Below, piece after piece: positions 44,617 through 54,566 of a stretch of 60,212 nucleotides of DNA. Made by a program: the position numbers and the translations under genes. How positions within the stretch are numbered: position 1 is the first letter of the stretch; the number at the start of each line of letters is the position of its first letter. The stretch spans positions 1 through 60,212 of the forward strand of contig JADJNU010000010.1 of assembly GCA_016714165.1 (NCBI GenBank), in the 5' to 3' direction. The DNA comes from Bdellovibrionales bacterium (GTDB lineage Bacteria > Bdellovibrionota > Bdellovibrionia > Bdellovibrionales > UBA1609). The notes under the pieces are model-generated. The model was not told where the DNA came from. It saw only the letters and a program-made list of their open reading frames with translations, and ran no database searches.

Positions 44617-46716
44617 ATGAAATTTCGGACCTTATTTCTATCGGGCCACAATACTATAGTTCTAATTTGTCTGTGTGGGATCTATTTCTTTTATGCAAAC
44701 TGCGGATTTCGGTCCAATCACTTTCTAGGCATGACTGAAAACGACAGCAATTATTCCTATACGGGGGCCACAACCACATTAGAAAAGCAAACAATTGTAA
44801 TTCATCCCTTTGATCCTGGTGGAGGCGAGGACGAGCCTGACTCCTTTGCACGCGAATTGGTTCAGACATTTGGTGATTCCTCAAAGTGGACTGGAATGAA
44901 TTTAGGTTTTCTCTTCTTTTAAATCCGATGCAGGAAAAGGATGATGCAATGGTCCTGCGTATCGATAAAGCCTTTAAAGTGGCTCAAGAGTTGAAGATTC
45001 GTCTTCTCATCCATATTAACCATGAGTGGCTCTTCGGCTTTTTCCGGCTTATGATCCTGAGTACGGAAATCTAATGATTCAAACTATCACTGGCGTAAAA
45101 GCTCTCGGTTTTAACGATTATAAAAGAGTCGATAGCTCTTCTGAAATTATCAAGCACGTTGAATGGAAGAGCTGGACAGAGCCATATTCCAATTATCACC
45201 TCTTTTGGGGATCTGAAAGTATTCAGCCACCAAAAGTCAATTACAAGAGTCCCTACATTCGTTCTCTTTTGACCCAGAAATCGGCCGTGATAAAAGAAGC
45301 GATCGCGCAAAGCATGGCCAAGTATATGTCTGAAGACAATTCGTTGTTTTTGGGACTTGACCTCGGGTGGGAGACATCGCTTGATGACAATGATAGCAAC
45401 GACGGCCAGGCCCAATCGGGTACAGGGCACTTATAGATTCCGGCTATGGCCCAAATCAGCTCAATGACCAGGAAGTTAATGAGTTCTTGGGAAAAACGGC
45501 AAAGGAGTACGTTGATTTCGCTGCTTCGATCTATGCATCCCCCTATATTCCTAAGGAAAAAATGTTTTCTCATTATTTGCTTCTTGATAGGGACAAACAT
45601 TTTCCTGGGTACAATTACGAGAGGTGGATTCGCAATCCAGCCCATTTAGCCAAAGAACAAACCATGATGATTCCTGGATTCAGTATGTACTGTACCACCA
45701 ATGACTGCTCTGAAATAAAAAATGAACTTCAGTCTCATGCTCCAGGCGATTGGGTGATAACGGAGAGTGGTCCCACCTTACTTCCAATTTTGATCAATGG
45801 ATTTCCGGAATTGAATATTCGCCCTCCTCGCTTCATGACGCTTTATGCATTCGGGGCAAACATAAAAAATGATAGTGAGATGATTAAAATTATTTCTGAT
45901 TTGTTGCGAAGAGCCCCACCAGAGCCTAGAGAGGGAGTTCCTGGTCCGGCGATCGGGGTTATCGATGGAGTTGGAGAAGGTCCCAATGGCACAGTCGGAG
46001 TGGGTGGTTGGGCCTGTGTTCCTAAGAATGCATTGAGCATAAAGATAAGAATCTACGCAGGAGGAGCTGCAAATCAAGGTGGTACCTTGATTGCTGAAAC
46101 GCTGGCAGATCAGGTGCGAGATGATGCTGGAGTAAAGTCTCTCTGTCAGACGAATTTCACGAAAAATGGTTTTGGTTACCTCATCAGCCCTCAAGATAGA
46201 CTCACCCACGCCAATAAGAAAATCTATGTTCATGGTGTTTCGACGGACTTCGGTGGCAGCAATGAACTGCTTGGACATTCTGGAGAGTTTTCTGTCATAG
46301 CTCCTTTAACACAACCGCCACCTCCTGAACCATTAGTTCCTGGTCCGGCGATCGGGTACATCGATGGAGTTGGAGAAGGTCCCAATGGCACAGTCGGAGT
46401 GGGTGGTTGGGCCTGTGTTCCTAAGAACGCATTGAGCATAAAGATAAGAATCTACGCAGGTGGAACTGCAAATCAAGGTGGTACCTTGATTGCTGAAACG
46501 CTTGCAGATAATGTGCGAGATGATGTTGGAGTAAAATCTCTCTGTCAGACAAACTTTACGAGAAATGGTTTTGGTTACCTCATCAGCCCTCAAGATAGAC
46601 TGACCCATGCCAATAAGAAAATCTATGTTCATGGTGTTTCGACGGACTTCGGTGGCAGCAATGAACTTCTTGGACATTCTGGAGAGTTCTCAGTGCCGCC
46701 TACCGTCAGTCATTAA
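44617..46716 (+). pseudogene. Lipoprotein with barrel-like domain and two C-terminal repeats, three frameshifts
   Basis: ATG 44617 starts a lipoprotein leader ending in FFYANC. Coding sequence then jumps frame three times, each repairable by adding one base to a homopolymer: A at 44883-44885 (restoring SSKVDWNEFRFSLLLNP), T at 45040-45044 (HEWLFGFFPAYDPEYGNLM) and C at 45411-45413 (NDGQAPIGYRALIDSGYGP). The restored protein has about 700 residues. The first part has barrel-like strands (LKIRLLIHINHEW, NSLFLGLDLGWET), suggesting a glycosidase-like fold; the C-terminus holds two near-identical GWAC-type repeats. It may be a surface-exposed carbohydrate-active protein. No catalytic residues can be assigned with confidence. 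Confidence 0.6.
45937..46700 (+). repeat. Tandem 399-bp direct repeat inside the lipoprotein gene
   Basis: Two copies begin at 45937 and 46336 with GTTCCTGGTCCGGCGATCGG. Most positions over about 350 bp are identical; the encoded 133-residue units contain GPAIGxIDGVGEGPNGTVG, GGWACVPKNALSIKIRIYAG and HANKKIYVHGVSTDFGG. Only scattered base changes separate them, so the duplication is recent or kept uniform by gene conversion. Confidence 0.9.
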
Positions 46717-46753
46717 TTCTTCCGATTTTTAGCGCAATTTCTGAAAAAGTCGA

Positions 46754-48151
46754 TTATTTGTCCACAATAGAAAAACGCGAAGTAAAATGTCTTAAAAATG
46801 GAGGCTCCCAGGTAATTTTCAGACCTCGGATTCTATTTTTGTTCTGAGCTATTTCGGCCATTCCTTCAAGAATATAATCAAAATGGCTCTGGGTATAGAC
46901 CCGACGAGGAAATGCAAGTCGCACCAGTTCCATCGGTGCAGCTTGAAATTTTCCATCCACGGTTTTGCCAAACATGACTGAGCCGATTTCACAAGAGCGG
47001 ATTCCTTCGGCTAAGAACATTTCACAAACTAAAGCTTGTCCCGGGAGCTGTTCCTGCGGAATATGAGATAGAAAACTCTTGGCATCGATATAAACAGCAT
47101 GCCCACCGGCTGGTTGCATGGTGGGAATTCCCAATTTATTTAATCCATCGGCCATGTACCTTGACACAGCGATACGATATGAAAGGTAGGACTCATCGAG
47201 AACTTCTGTAAGGCCAACTGCCAGAGCCTCCAGGTCCCTCGCTGCAAGACCTCCGTAGGTTGGAAAGCCCTCCGTAAGAATAAGCGAGGCACGCAGGGAG
47301 GATAACCAGTGATCATTCTTTAGCGCAATAAAGCCGCCGATATTTGAAAGAGCATCCTTTTTCCCGCTCATCATGCAACCATCTGCCAGAGAGAAGGTTT
47401 CTTGAGCGATATCTCTGACGGAGCGAGATTCCTGTCCTCGTTCCCTCAATTTGATCAGATAGCTATTCTCAGCGAATCGACAAGCGTCCAAAATAAATGG
47501 AATTCCATATTTCTTATAAATCCTTGAGGCCTCTCGAATATTCTCCAAAGAAACGGGTTGGCCACCGCCCGAATTGTTCGTGATAGTCAACATACCACAC
47601 GGAATTTGTGTCCGATATTCAGAGCAAAAAGAATCAAGCCTTTCCAGATCAATGTTGCCTTTGAAGGGGTGCATTTTAGCAGGGTCTCTTCCCTCTTTAA
47701 TGACCAAATCCACGGCTTCGCCACCAGCTTGTTCGATGTTGGCCCGAGTGGTATCAAAGTGATTGTTAGACGGTATCTTCATTCCCGGTTTAAGGATGAC
47801 TCCAAAAAGCAGGCGCTCGGCTGCTCGTCCCTGGTGAGTGGGTATAACATATTGATATCCAGTAATGTCACGGACTGCGTGCTGGAAGTGTTCAAAGCTC
47901 GTTGAGCCTGCGTAGCTCTCATCAGCAACCATCATTGCGCCCCATTGAGCGGCACTCATGGCGCTCGTCCCGCTATCGGTCAAGAAGTCAAAGGTGACAT
48001 ATTTCGCTGCGACCAAAAACAGATTATATCCCGCCTCTTCGAGAATTTTCTCTCTGCTTGCACGAGAGTGAAACGGCAGGGGCTCTACCATTTTAATTTT
48101 GAATGGCTCTATAATGGTTCGTTGGCGTGTCGGTTGGCTTTCCAGTTTCAT
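46754..48151 (-). CDS. tnaA: Tryptophanase-like beta-eliminating lyase (PLP)
   Basis: A 465-residue PLP-dependent enzyme of the tryptophanase/tyrosine phenol-lyase group, which breaks the amino-acid side chain to give pyruvate, ammonia and, for tryptophan, indole. Motifs: LTDSGTSAMS, IPTHQGRAAE, TNNSGGGQPVS, FILDACRFAENSYL and the Schiff-base site MMSGKKDALSNIGG with Lys265. Near the C-terminus it reads GIRSCEIGS, matching the AVEIGS form of tryptophanases rather than the SMERG form of tyrosine phenol-lyases. It starts six bases after the tpl stop, so the two are co-transcribed. Substrate assignment is inferred from this signature; some residues differ from E. coli TnaA. Confidence 0.75.
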   Translation of the reverse strand: MKLESQPTRQRTIIEPFKIKMVEPLPFHSRASREKILEEAGYNLFLVAAKYVTFDFLTDSGTSAMSAAQWGAMMVADESYAGSTSFEHFQHAVRDITGYQYVIPTHQGRAAERLLFGVILKPGMKIPSNNHFDTTRANIEQAGGEAVDLVIKEGRDPAKMHPFKGNIDLERLDSFCSEYRTQIPCGMLTITNNSGGGQPVSLENIREASRIYKKYGIPFILDACRFAENSYLIKLRERGQESRSVRDIAQETFSLADGCMMSGKKDALSNIGGFIALKNDHWLSSLRASLILTEGFPTYGGLAARDLEALAVGLTEVLDESYLSYRIAVSRYMADGLNKLGIPTMQPAGGHAVYIDAKSFLSHIPQEQLPGQALVCEMFLAEGIRSCEIGSVMFGKTVDGKFQAAPMELVRLAFPRRVYTQSHFDYILEGMAEIAQNKNRIRGLKITWEPPFLRHFTSRFSIVDK

Positions 48152-48157
48152 TTCGGA

Positions 48158-49561
48158 TTATTCCAAGGGCTTAAAACGTGCTTGAAAAAATCGCAGATAC
48201 TTTGGCTCATAAATCATCTGAAGGCCCACTAAATTTTTTCGGTCTTCATAAAGTGCTACCACTGCATCCACCGTCACGTCACAATGAGACTGGGTATAAA
48301 CACGACGAGGAAATGTCAATCGGACAAGTTCCAGCTCCGGACAGTGGTCTTTGCCCGTTTCCTTATCTCGACCTGCCGAAACAATTCCTCGCTCCATTGA
48401 GCGAATTCCAGCTTCCAAATAGAGCCACGCTGCTAAGGCCTGCGCCGGATATTGGGTCTGCTGAAGGTGAGGCAGAAACCGTTTGGCATCTAAAAAAACT
48501 GCATGTCCACCGATGGGGCGTACAATTGGAATCCCAGCCCGCTCGAGCTTTTCTCCAACATAGGCTACTTGCCCGATTCGCGCCTGAATATGTTCATACT
48601 GAACGGCCTCGACAATACCACGAGACATGGCCTCCATATCTCGTCCCGCAAGCCCCCCATAGGTATGAAGCCCCTCGTACAACACGACCATGTTGCGCGC
48701 TTCTTCAAAAATATCCCAATCATTAACCGCCAAAAATCCACCGATATTTACCAGAAGGTCTTTTTTGCCACTCATCGTACAGCCCTCGGAGAGGGAACAA
48801 AATTCAAAAAGGATTTCAGCAATGGTCTTGCCTTCAAAGCCTTTCTCTTTCGTCTTGATAAAATAAGCGTTCTCAATTGCGCGAGTCGCATCAAGCATTA
48901 CTTTAATGCCGTGCTTAACGCAAAGTTCGCGAACCAGTCTCATATTCGCCATTGAAATGGGTTGTCCACCGGCCATATTTACAGTTGCGGCAACACAAAC
49001 ATAGGGAATCCGATTGGCACCAACCCGTTTTATCAGGGACTCCAGTTTACCTAAATCAATGTTGCCCTTAAATGGAATTTCACTTTCAGAATCATGAGCT
49101 TCATCTACGATGACATCGACAAACGAAGCTCCCATTAATTCCTGGTGAGCACGAGTCGTCGTAAAATACATATTCCCTGGAACAAAATCGCCGGGCTTGA
49201 TTAAAATGCGAGAAAGAAGGTGTTCGGCTCCACGTCCCTGATGGGTAGGAATAAGATATTTATAGCCATAGTATTTCTGTACATTGCGCTCCAAATTGTA
49301 AAAGTTTGCACTTCCAGCGTAGGCCTCATCCCCAAGGATCATTCCAGCCCACTGACCATCGCTCATAGCATTTGTTCCGCTATCAGTTAACAAATCAATA
49401 TAAACATCGTCACTCTTCAAAAGAAAGGTATTGTATCCGGCTTCTTCAAGAGCAATTTTGCGATCATCCCTTGTTGTGGTCTTAAGAAGTTCGACCATTT
49501 TGATCTTGAAAGGCTCAGCCCATGCTCTTTTTTTTTGTTCGTGAGAATGATTGTTTTTCAT
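48158..49561 (-). CDS. tpl: Tyrosine phenol-lyase
   Basis: A 467-residue PLP enzyme converting tyrosine to phenol, pyruvate and ammonia. It is close to the Citrobacter/Erwinia type: LLTDSGTNAMSDGQWAGM, GDEAYAGSANFYNLE, PTHQGRGAEHLLS, MAGGQPISMANMRLVREL, DATRAIENAYFIK, TMSGKKDLLVNIGGFL (PLP Lys267) and GIRSMERGIVSAGR, whose Arg391 equals the Arg that binds the phenol hydroxyl. The start used is ATG 49561 (GGAG three bases upstream); ATG 49576 is in frame. It leads the two-gene operon with the tryptophanase-like gene. No leader peptide with tryptophan codons was found upstream, so TnaC-type attenuation is not seen. Confidence 0.88.
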   Translation of the reverse strand: MKNNHSHEQKKRAWAEPFKIKMVELLKTTTRDDRKIALEEAGYNTFLLKSDDVYIDLLTDSGTNAMSDGQWAGMILGDEAYAGSANFYNLERNVQKYYGYKYLIPTHQGRGAEHLLSRILIKPGDFVPGNMYFTTTRAHQELMGASFVDVIVDEAHDSESEIPFKGNIDLGKLESLIKRVGANRIPYVCVAATVNMAGGQPISMANMRLVRELCVKHGIKVMLDATRAIENAYFIKTKEKGFEGKTIAEILFEFCSLSEGCTMSGKKDLLVNIGGFLAVNDWDIFEEARNMVVLYEGLHTYGGLAGRDMEAMSRGIVEAVQYEHIQARIGQVAYVGEKLERAGIPIVRPIGGHAVFLDAKRFLPHLQQTQYPAQALAAWLYLEAGIRSMERGIVSAGRDKETGKDHCPELELVRLTFPRRVYTQSHCDVTVDAVVALYEDRKNLVGLQMIYEPKYLRFFQARFKPLE

Positions 49562-49700
49562 AGGCTCCAAGTCCATAAATGGCTCAATAGTTGAAGAATG
49601 ACCTGAGTTGTACTAAGAAAATCTACGGCAAGCAAGCAGGTGGTTTTTCAAGCCATCGAGACCTCTTAGGCCAAGGAGTATATGCGTCACGAACTCGTAT

Positions 49701-49729
49701 TTGGAGTTTTTATTGTAAAGTCAGATAAT
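49701..49729 (+). promoter_or_regulatory. Candidate sigma-70 promoter for the glycosidase gene
   Basis: TTGGAG at 49701-49706 and GATAAT at 49724-49729 are 17 bp apart; the -10 lies 27 bp before the ATG at 49757. The match is moderate. Confidence 0.4.
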
Positions 49730-49756
49730 GTAACATATTATTTGTGAGTAAAAAAC

Positions 49757-52700
49757 ATGTCCCATATAACTCTAGATGATTTTGAAGACATCGGCACTTG
49801 GACTCCTCACTCCTCAGGGCAAATAAACCTCAAATTAACACAGGGTGCAGGGCTCAACGGCAAAGCCCTAAAGTTGGACTTTGACTTTAAGGAACCGCAG
49901 GGATTTGTCACTGCTCGCAAGGAGCTTTCCTTTTCAACGCCAGACGACTACGCCATTTGCTTTGATTTTCGCGGAAATCTTTCAATAAAGAAGTTCGAAT
50001 TAAAGCTGATTGATCAGTCCGGCCAAAATGTTTGGTGGTACAATTCTCCCCATCTTGAGATTTCTGATAAATGGCAAAATATGTCGATTAAGTCCCACCA
50101 GATTGAATTTGCCTGGGGTCCCTTAGGAAGTAACAGTGATCCCATAACAAGTGTTGGAGCGATTGAACTCGTTTTTTGGGCTGACTCATCAGAGAGGGGA
50201 TCGATATGGATCGCCAATCTCGAACTCATTGACAAAACAATCCAAAATCCTCCAGTTGTTACTGCATCCAGTTCGCTTGCAGGCTATAGCCCAGATTCCT
50301 GCTTGGACCCATCATCTGAAAAAGCTTGGAGAAGTACGACTGCAAAAAAGCCCCAATGGTTGAAGATCAATTTTGGAGAAATTCGAGACATTGGCGGTTT
50401 GGTCATTCATTGGGACACTTTAAACCAAACTAAAAAATTTGAAATTCAATGTTTGAGTGAAGAGGCCAGCGAGTGGAAAACCATTTATCACGCCGAAGCT
50501 GTGTCGCATGTGCGAAGTTATGTGTATCTTCCCGGAACGGCATGTCGTCAGCTGCGTTTCAATTTTTTGGAAAATTATGGATCAGAGAGTTTTGGACTAA
50601 AGTTCCTCGAAATAAAAAATCATCATTTTTCCCGATCTCAAAGTTCCTTTTTTAAAAACGTCGCTCATTACGAACCAAGGGGAACCTTTCCAAAATATTT
50701 CTATGGGGAACAGAGCTATTGGACCGTGATTGGGACTCCTCAAGAAAATTCATTCCAAGCACTCATTAACGAGGAAGGAATGGTGGAGATTGATAAAGGC
50801 AGTTTTTCTGTGGAACCGTTTCTCGTAGTTGAGAAAAGATTGGTGACTTGGAACGATGTTGAAGTCACGCAAAGTCTCGAGCCTGGCTTACCAATCCCAT
50901 CAGTTCATTGGAAAGGAAGTGACCTTCATCTTCAAACGACTGTCTATATGGATAGCACAGAGAAGAGATCTCTTGTTTACATTCGCTATCGTCTTCAGAA
51001 TTTGGGAGAAAAGGATCAAAATGTTTCCTTATTCGCCTTGCTGCGACCATTCCAAGTGACCCCTCCCTGGCAGAGTCATCTTAAGTTCGGTGGGATCTCA
51101 CGAATTGATGAACTGAATGCCTTAGAAGGCGCTATTCAAGTCAATAAGGCGAAAATCGTAATTCCTCTGTGTAATTCTGAACGTCTTTTCTTTTCTTCTT
51201 TCGATCAGGGACCGCTCAGCTCAATTATTCGCAATGAGCCGCTACCTGAATTATCACAATTGGTCGATAGTTGCGGGTGGGCTTCAGGCTCAATGAAATT
51301 CAAATTTGATTTGAAACCGAATTCAATTGGGGAGGTTTATTTAGCGATACCAAGCGACAATTGCTCGACTGAGAAAAAAGAAATAAAGAAAATCTCACAG
51401 ATATCTGGTTCTGGGACCTTCCAGAGAGTTGTACGGAACTGGAAACTTAAACTCAACTCTGTAGAAGTCACCCTGCCGAATTCTGAACAATATTTTATTG
51501 ACGCCCTTAAAATATGTGCAGCACACATTCTTATCAATCGTGATGGTCCGGCCTTTCAGCCTGGCCCTCGCCGATATGCATGCAGCTGGATTCGTGATGG
51601 CGCCGTGATGGCCGCCGCTGCTCTTCGTATGGGATTTGATGAAGAAGCAATGAACTTTATCAAATGGTACGCCAAACATCAAAACGAGAAAAACGGACAA
51701 CTCCCTTTTTCTGTCGACGATGAAGAACATTCTGATCCACCAGAGCACGATAATCTTGGTGAGTTCATTTTTACCATTGCAGAGTGTTTCCGCATAACAA
51801 AAGACATGGAATTTTTAAGATCTCTGTGGCCATCTGTTCAGAAAGCAATAGATCAAATTGAGTTTCTTCGTAATCAGAGGTTAACCAATAAATATCTGCA
51901 ACCTGAAACTCAGGCTTTCCACGGACTCCTGCCAGAATCGGTTAGTCACGAAGGGTATTTGTTTCGACCCGTTCATTCGCATTGGGATAATTTTTGGACT
52001 TTACGAGGTTTGATTGACGCCGCCTATTTGGCCTGTGCTTTGGGAGAGCTTAAATCAGAAGCTCATATTTCTGAACTTTGCAGGTCATTCAAAGAGTGCC
52101 TTCTAGACTCTGTGAATTTGACGATAAAAGATAAAGGAATTGATTATTTTCCTGGCTCGGTAGAACTGGCTGACCTTGATCCATCCGCCACCGCCATCGT
52201 TGGATCTCTTCTCAATGATGATCAATTTTTTACAAAAAAGGAGTTTCGAACTACCTTTGAAAAATATCTAGCTGATTTTGATACAAATCACAGAAGAGAT
52301 TCCGGAAAGTGGATTAACTTCACTCCCTACGAAATGCGCATCATAGGAACACTCGTGAAAATGGGAAGGAGAGAAGAATCCTACAAACTCTTAAAGTTTT
52401 TTATCCACGAAAGAACTCCTCATGCTTGGAATCAATGGCCAGAAATTGTTTGGCGCGATCTCAAGGCCCCGGCTCACATCGGAGACTTACCTCATTCGTG
52501 GGTGGGTGCTGAATTCATTCTTTCTTTTTTGTCATTTTTTGCCTATGAGAAGCCCGATAAAAGTCTCATTCTGGCCGCCGGCATTCCAACCGATTGGCTA
52601 AATCATGGCGGGCTATCGATCAAAAATCTTCCAACTTATTTCGGGAAATTAAATTATACCCTACGAAAAATTGAAGGGGACCTCTTGGAAATGTCCGTAT

Positions 52701-52870
52701 CTCACGACTTTTCTTCCTCTGGTGTCGCAATGATTATTAAGCCCCCCTCTCTTGGCCGCATGATCGAAGTTCACGTAAATTCGAGAAAACTTTCTGAGTT
52801 TGATCCTGAAAACTTAACAGTCTGCGATTGTCCGGCAAAAATTCTTATCAGGTACTCATCTAAGGATTAG
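49757..52870 (+). CDS. Large alpha/alpha-barrel glycosidase with two carbohydrate-binding-like domains
   Basis: A 1037-residue protein. Residues 1-160 resemble a CBM11-like beta-sandwich (LDDFEDIGTWTP), and about 165-300 an F5/8 type C (discoidin) domain (ASSSLAGYSPDSCLDPSSEKAW, RYVYLPG-type ending). From about 590 the six-hairpin glycosidase fold begins: DGPAFQPGPRRYACSWIRDG, NGQLPFSVDDEE, HDNLGEFIFTIAEC and late AHIGDLPHSWVGAEFIL. The acidic residues in WIRDG and GDLPHSW are catalytic candidates. No signal peptide is visible, so it is either cytoplasmic or exported by another route. It lies divergent from tpl and converges with the ABC transporter gene, overlapping its end by 11 nt. Substrate unknown. 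Confidence 0.65.
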   Translation: MSHITLDDFEDIGTWTPHSSGQINLKLTQGAGLNGKALKLDFDFKEPQGFVTARKELSFSTPDDYAICFDFRGNLSIKKFELKLIDQSGQNVWWYNSPHLEISDKWQNMSIKSHQIEFAWGPLGSNSDPITSVGAIELVFWADSSERGSIWIANLELIDKTIQNPPVVTASSSLAGYSPDSCLDPSSEKAWRSTTAKKPQWLKINFGEIRDIGGLVIHWDTLNQTKKFEIQCLSEEASEWKTIYHAEAVSHVRSYVYLPGTACRQLRFNFLENYGSESFGLKFLEIKNHHFSRSQSSFFKNVAHYEPRGTFPKYFYGEQSYWTVIGTPQENSFQALINEEGMVEIDKGSFSVEPFLVVEKRLVTWNDVEVTQSLEPGLPIPSVHWKGSDLHLQTTVYMDSTEKRSLVYIRYRLQNLGEKDQNVSLFALLRPFQVTPPWQSHLKFGGISRIDELNALEGAIQVNKAKIVIPLCNSERLFFSSFDQGPLSSIIRNEPLPELSQLVDSCGWASGSMKFKFDLKPNSIGEVYLAIPSDNCSTEKKEIKKISQISGSGTFQRVVRNWKLKLNSVEVTLPNSEQYFIDALKICAAHILINRDGPAFQPGPRRYACSWIRDGAVMAAAALRMGFDEEAMNFIKWYAKHQNEKNGQLPFSVDDEEHSDPPEHDNLGEFIFTIAECFRITKDMEFLRSLWPSVQKAIDQIEFLRNQRLTNKYLQPETQAFHGLLPESVSHEGYLFRPVHSHWDNFWTLRGLIDAAYLACALGELKSEAHISELCRSFKECLLDSVNLTIKDKGIDYFPGSVELADLDPSATAIVGSLLNDDQFFTKKEFRTTFEKYLADFDTNHRRDSGKWINFTPYEMRIIGTLVKMGRREESYKLLKFFIHERTPHAWNQWPEIVWRDLKAPAHIGDLPHSWVGAEFILSFLSFFAYEKPDKSLILAAGIPTDWLNHGGLSIKNLPTYFGKLNYTLRKIEGDLLEMSVSHDFSSSGVAMIIKPPSLGRMIEVHVNSRKLSEFDPENLTVCDCPAKILIRYSSKD

Positions 52871-54566
52871 AACTGTCCAAGGAACGAAGGCTCCATAAAC
52901 CGTCCCCTCTTAATTCCAAAATTTGATCATGAAAGAGAAGAAGAGCTGGATCATTAGTTGTACTGATATAGGTGATCGAAGACTCATGAAGGGCCCTATA
53001 GATCATCTTCCGGATCTCCGGAGCAAGGGTACTGATTGCTTCATCTAAAAATGAAAAACGAGGCTTAGCTATGAGAAGCTGTGCAATTGATAATAGCTGA
53101 GATTCGCTTGTCGACACCCGGGTGGACCAATCTTGATCTGCATCGAGCCCCCCAACCCTGTTCAAAAACGACCCCAATTGAACTGCATTTAAAACACTTA
53201 CTAAAAGTTGATCTTCAATGTTATTGTTTACACAAGGATAGGTTAAAACAGACCTCAAAGATCCACGTTTCAAATAGGGATGCTGAGGCAAAAACATGAG
53301 TTGATCTTGCTGCGGCCTTCTAATCCGACCTTTTCCGGCTGTCCAGATTCCCGCAGTGGCATTAACCAACAGGCTCTTTCCCACGCGATTTGGGCCGACA
53401 ATGACCAGCCGTCTTCCTGGAGAGATTTCTAGGTTCAAGTTGAGAATCAGCGGGGCCTCGTTCTCGGGTCCCAAAATAGTGAGGTTTTCGTAGCTAATCG
53501 ACTCGTTTCTATCAATAATCTCGATGGTTGGTCTATGAGCTATTGGCTTTTTTAGCATTGCTTCATTCAGTGAATCCAAACGTGAGACAATTGCTACAAA
53601 AGACGAGAGTCTCTGAAATTCAGTGATAATCACAGAAAAGGAGCCCAGCACAAACGCAAATGCAGACGCCGCTTGAGTGACGACCCCAAATTCCCGATTT
53701 CCATCCAAATAAATGGGCGCTACGATGATGATTGGAACAAGCTGGGCCCAATAATTATATCCAGTCGTAAAAAAGCTGAGATTTCGGTTGACTGATATAA
53801 TCCACTTGAAATTATCGACGACAATCGCCAAACCTTTTTGAACTCTCGTCAGCTCTTTGCTCTCACCGCGATTTAAGGCGACAGCATCGGCGTGTTCACG
53901 AATTTGAATCAAATCATACCTTAAATCTGCCTCCTTTTTTAGCTGAAGAAAATTGAGGTGGACGAGGCGATATCCAAGTAAAAAAGTGATTACAGAACCA
54001 ACTGTGGCGTAAGCCAGGGCCCCGTAGACTAACCAGGGCGTGATCGACCATAGGATGCTGGCAAATCCAATGAATGCGACCACAGAGTTAAGAATTATGA
54101 GAAAAAAAGATAAAGTTGTGGCAGTAAATGTTCGAATGTCCTCTGTGATTCGCTGATCAGGATTATCGATATCGGGTTGTTCATTTAGCCTGCAATAGGC
54201 TCTATTGCCCAGATACTCACGCAAGAAATAATCTGTTAACCACTGCCTCCAGTACAAAGCGAATCGCTCTTCAATGAAACGAAAAAAAACAGCCACCACC
54301 GTAATTATTCCGACTATTCCGGCGCACTGAAGGGCCAAGAGCAGAAACATCGTCGACTTTCCATCGGCTAAGACCGTCATCATGTCTCGATTGAGATAAC
54401 TTGAAAAAATATTTAGTCCATTGATAGACAATGACAAAACAACCAATAAGCAAAGGAGACCAAGTGCCTTCCCGCCTTCAGAGGAGACGAAAAATGGCCG
54501 TGCCACAGAGTACAAGCGAACCCAGAATATTCGCTTTATGGGCCCTTTTGATCCTTCTAATGAAAT
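52860..54566 (-). CDS. SbmA/YddA-type ABC transporter (permease-ATPase), apparent AUU start
   Basis: A half-transporter fusing a six-helix SbmA/BacA-like membrane domain with an ATPase domain, as in bacterial YddA/ABCD-type exporters. The membrane part contains YWRQWLTDYFLREYLGNRAYCRL and NPDQRITEDIR; the ATPase has Walker A GPNRVGKSLL, a Q-loop FLPQHPYL and Walker B FSFLDEAIS. The signature motif is degenerate (STSESQLLSIAQ in place of LSxGEQQR). The frame is open to a coding N-terminus (KGPIKRIFWVRLYSVARP) that has no ATG, GTG or TTG; a perfect AGGAGG (54572-54577) lies five bases before ATT 54566, so AUU is the likely start. TTG 54515 is the first conventional codon. A TetR-type gene is divergent. 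Confidence 0.78.
   Translation of the reverse strand: MSLEGSKGPIKRIFWVRLYSVARPFFVSSEGGKALGLLCLLVVLSLSINGLNIFSSYLNRDMMTVLADGKSTMFLLLALQCAGIVGIITVVAVFFRFIEERFALYWRQWLTDYFLREYLGNRAYCRLNEQPDIDNPDQRITEDIRTFTATTLSFFLIILNSVVAFIGFASILWSITPWLVYGALAYATVGSVITFLLGYRLVHLNFLQLKKEADLRYDLIQIREHADAVALNRGESKELTRVQKGLAIVVDNFKWIISVNRNLSFFTTGYNYWAQLVPIIIVAPIYLDGNREFGVVTQAASAFAFVLGSFSVIITEFQRLSSFVAIVSRLDSLNEAMLKKPIAHRPTIEIIDRNESISYENLTILGPENEAPLILNLNLEISPGRRLVIVGPNRVGKSLLVNATAGIWTAGKGRIRRPQQDQLMFLPQHPYLKRGSLRSVLTYPCVNNNIEDQLLVSVLNAVQLGSFLNRVGGLDADQDWSTRVSTSESQLLSIAQLLIAKPRFSFLDEAISTLAPEIRKMIYRALHESSITYISTTNDPALLLFHDQILELRGDGLWSLRSLDSSNP

Noticed and set aside
49577..49756. TnaC-like leader peptide upstream of tpl
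   Set aside because: No short frame with a tryptophan codon and ribosome-binding site was found.
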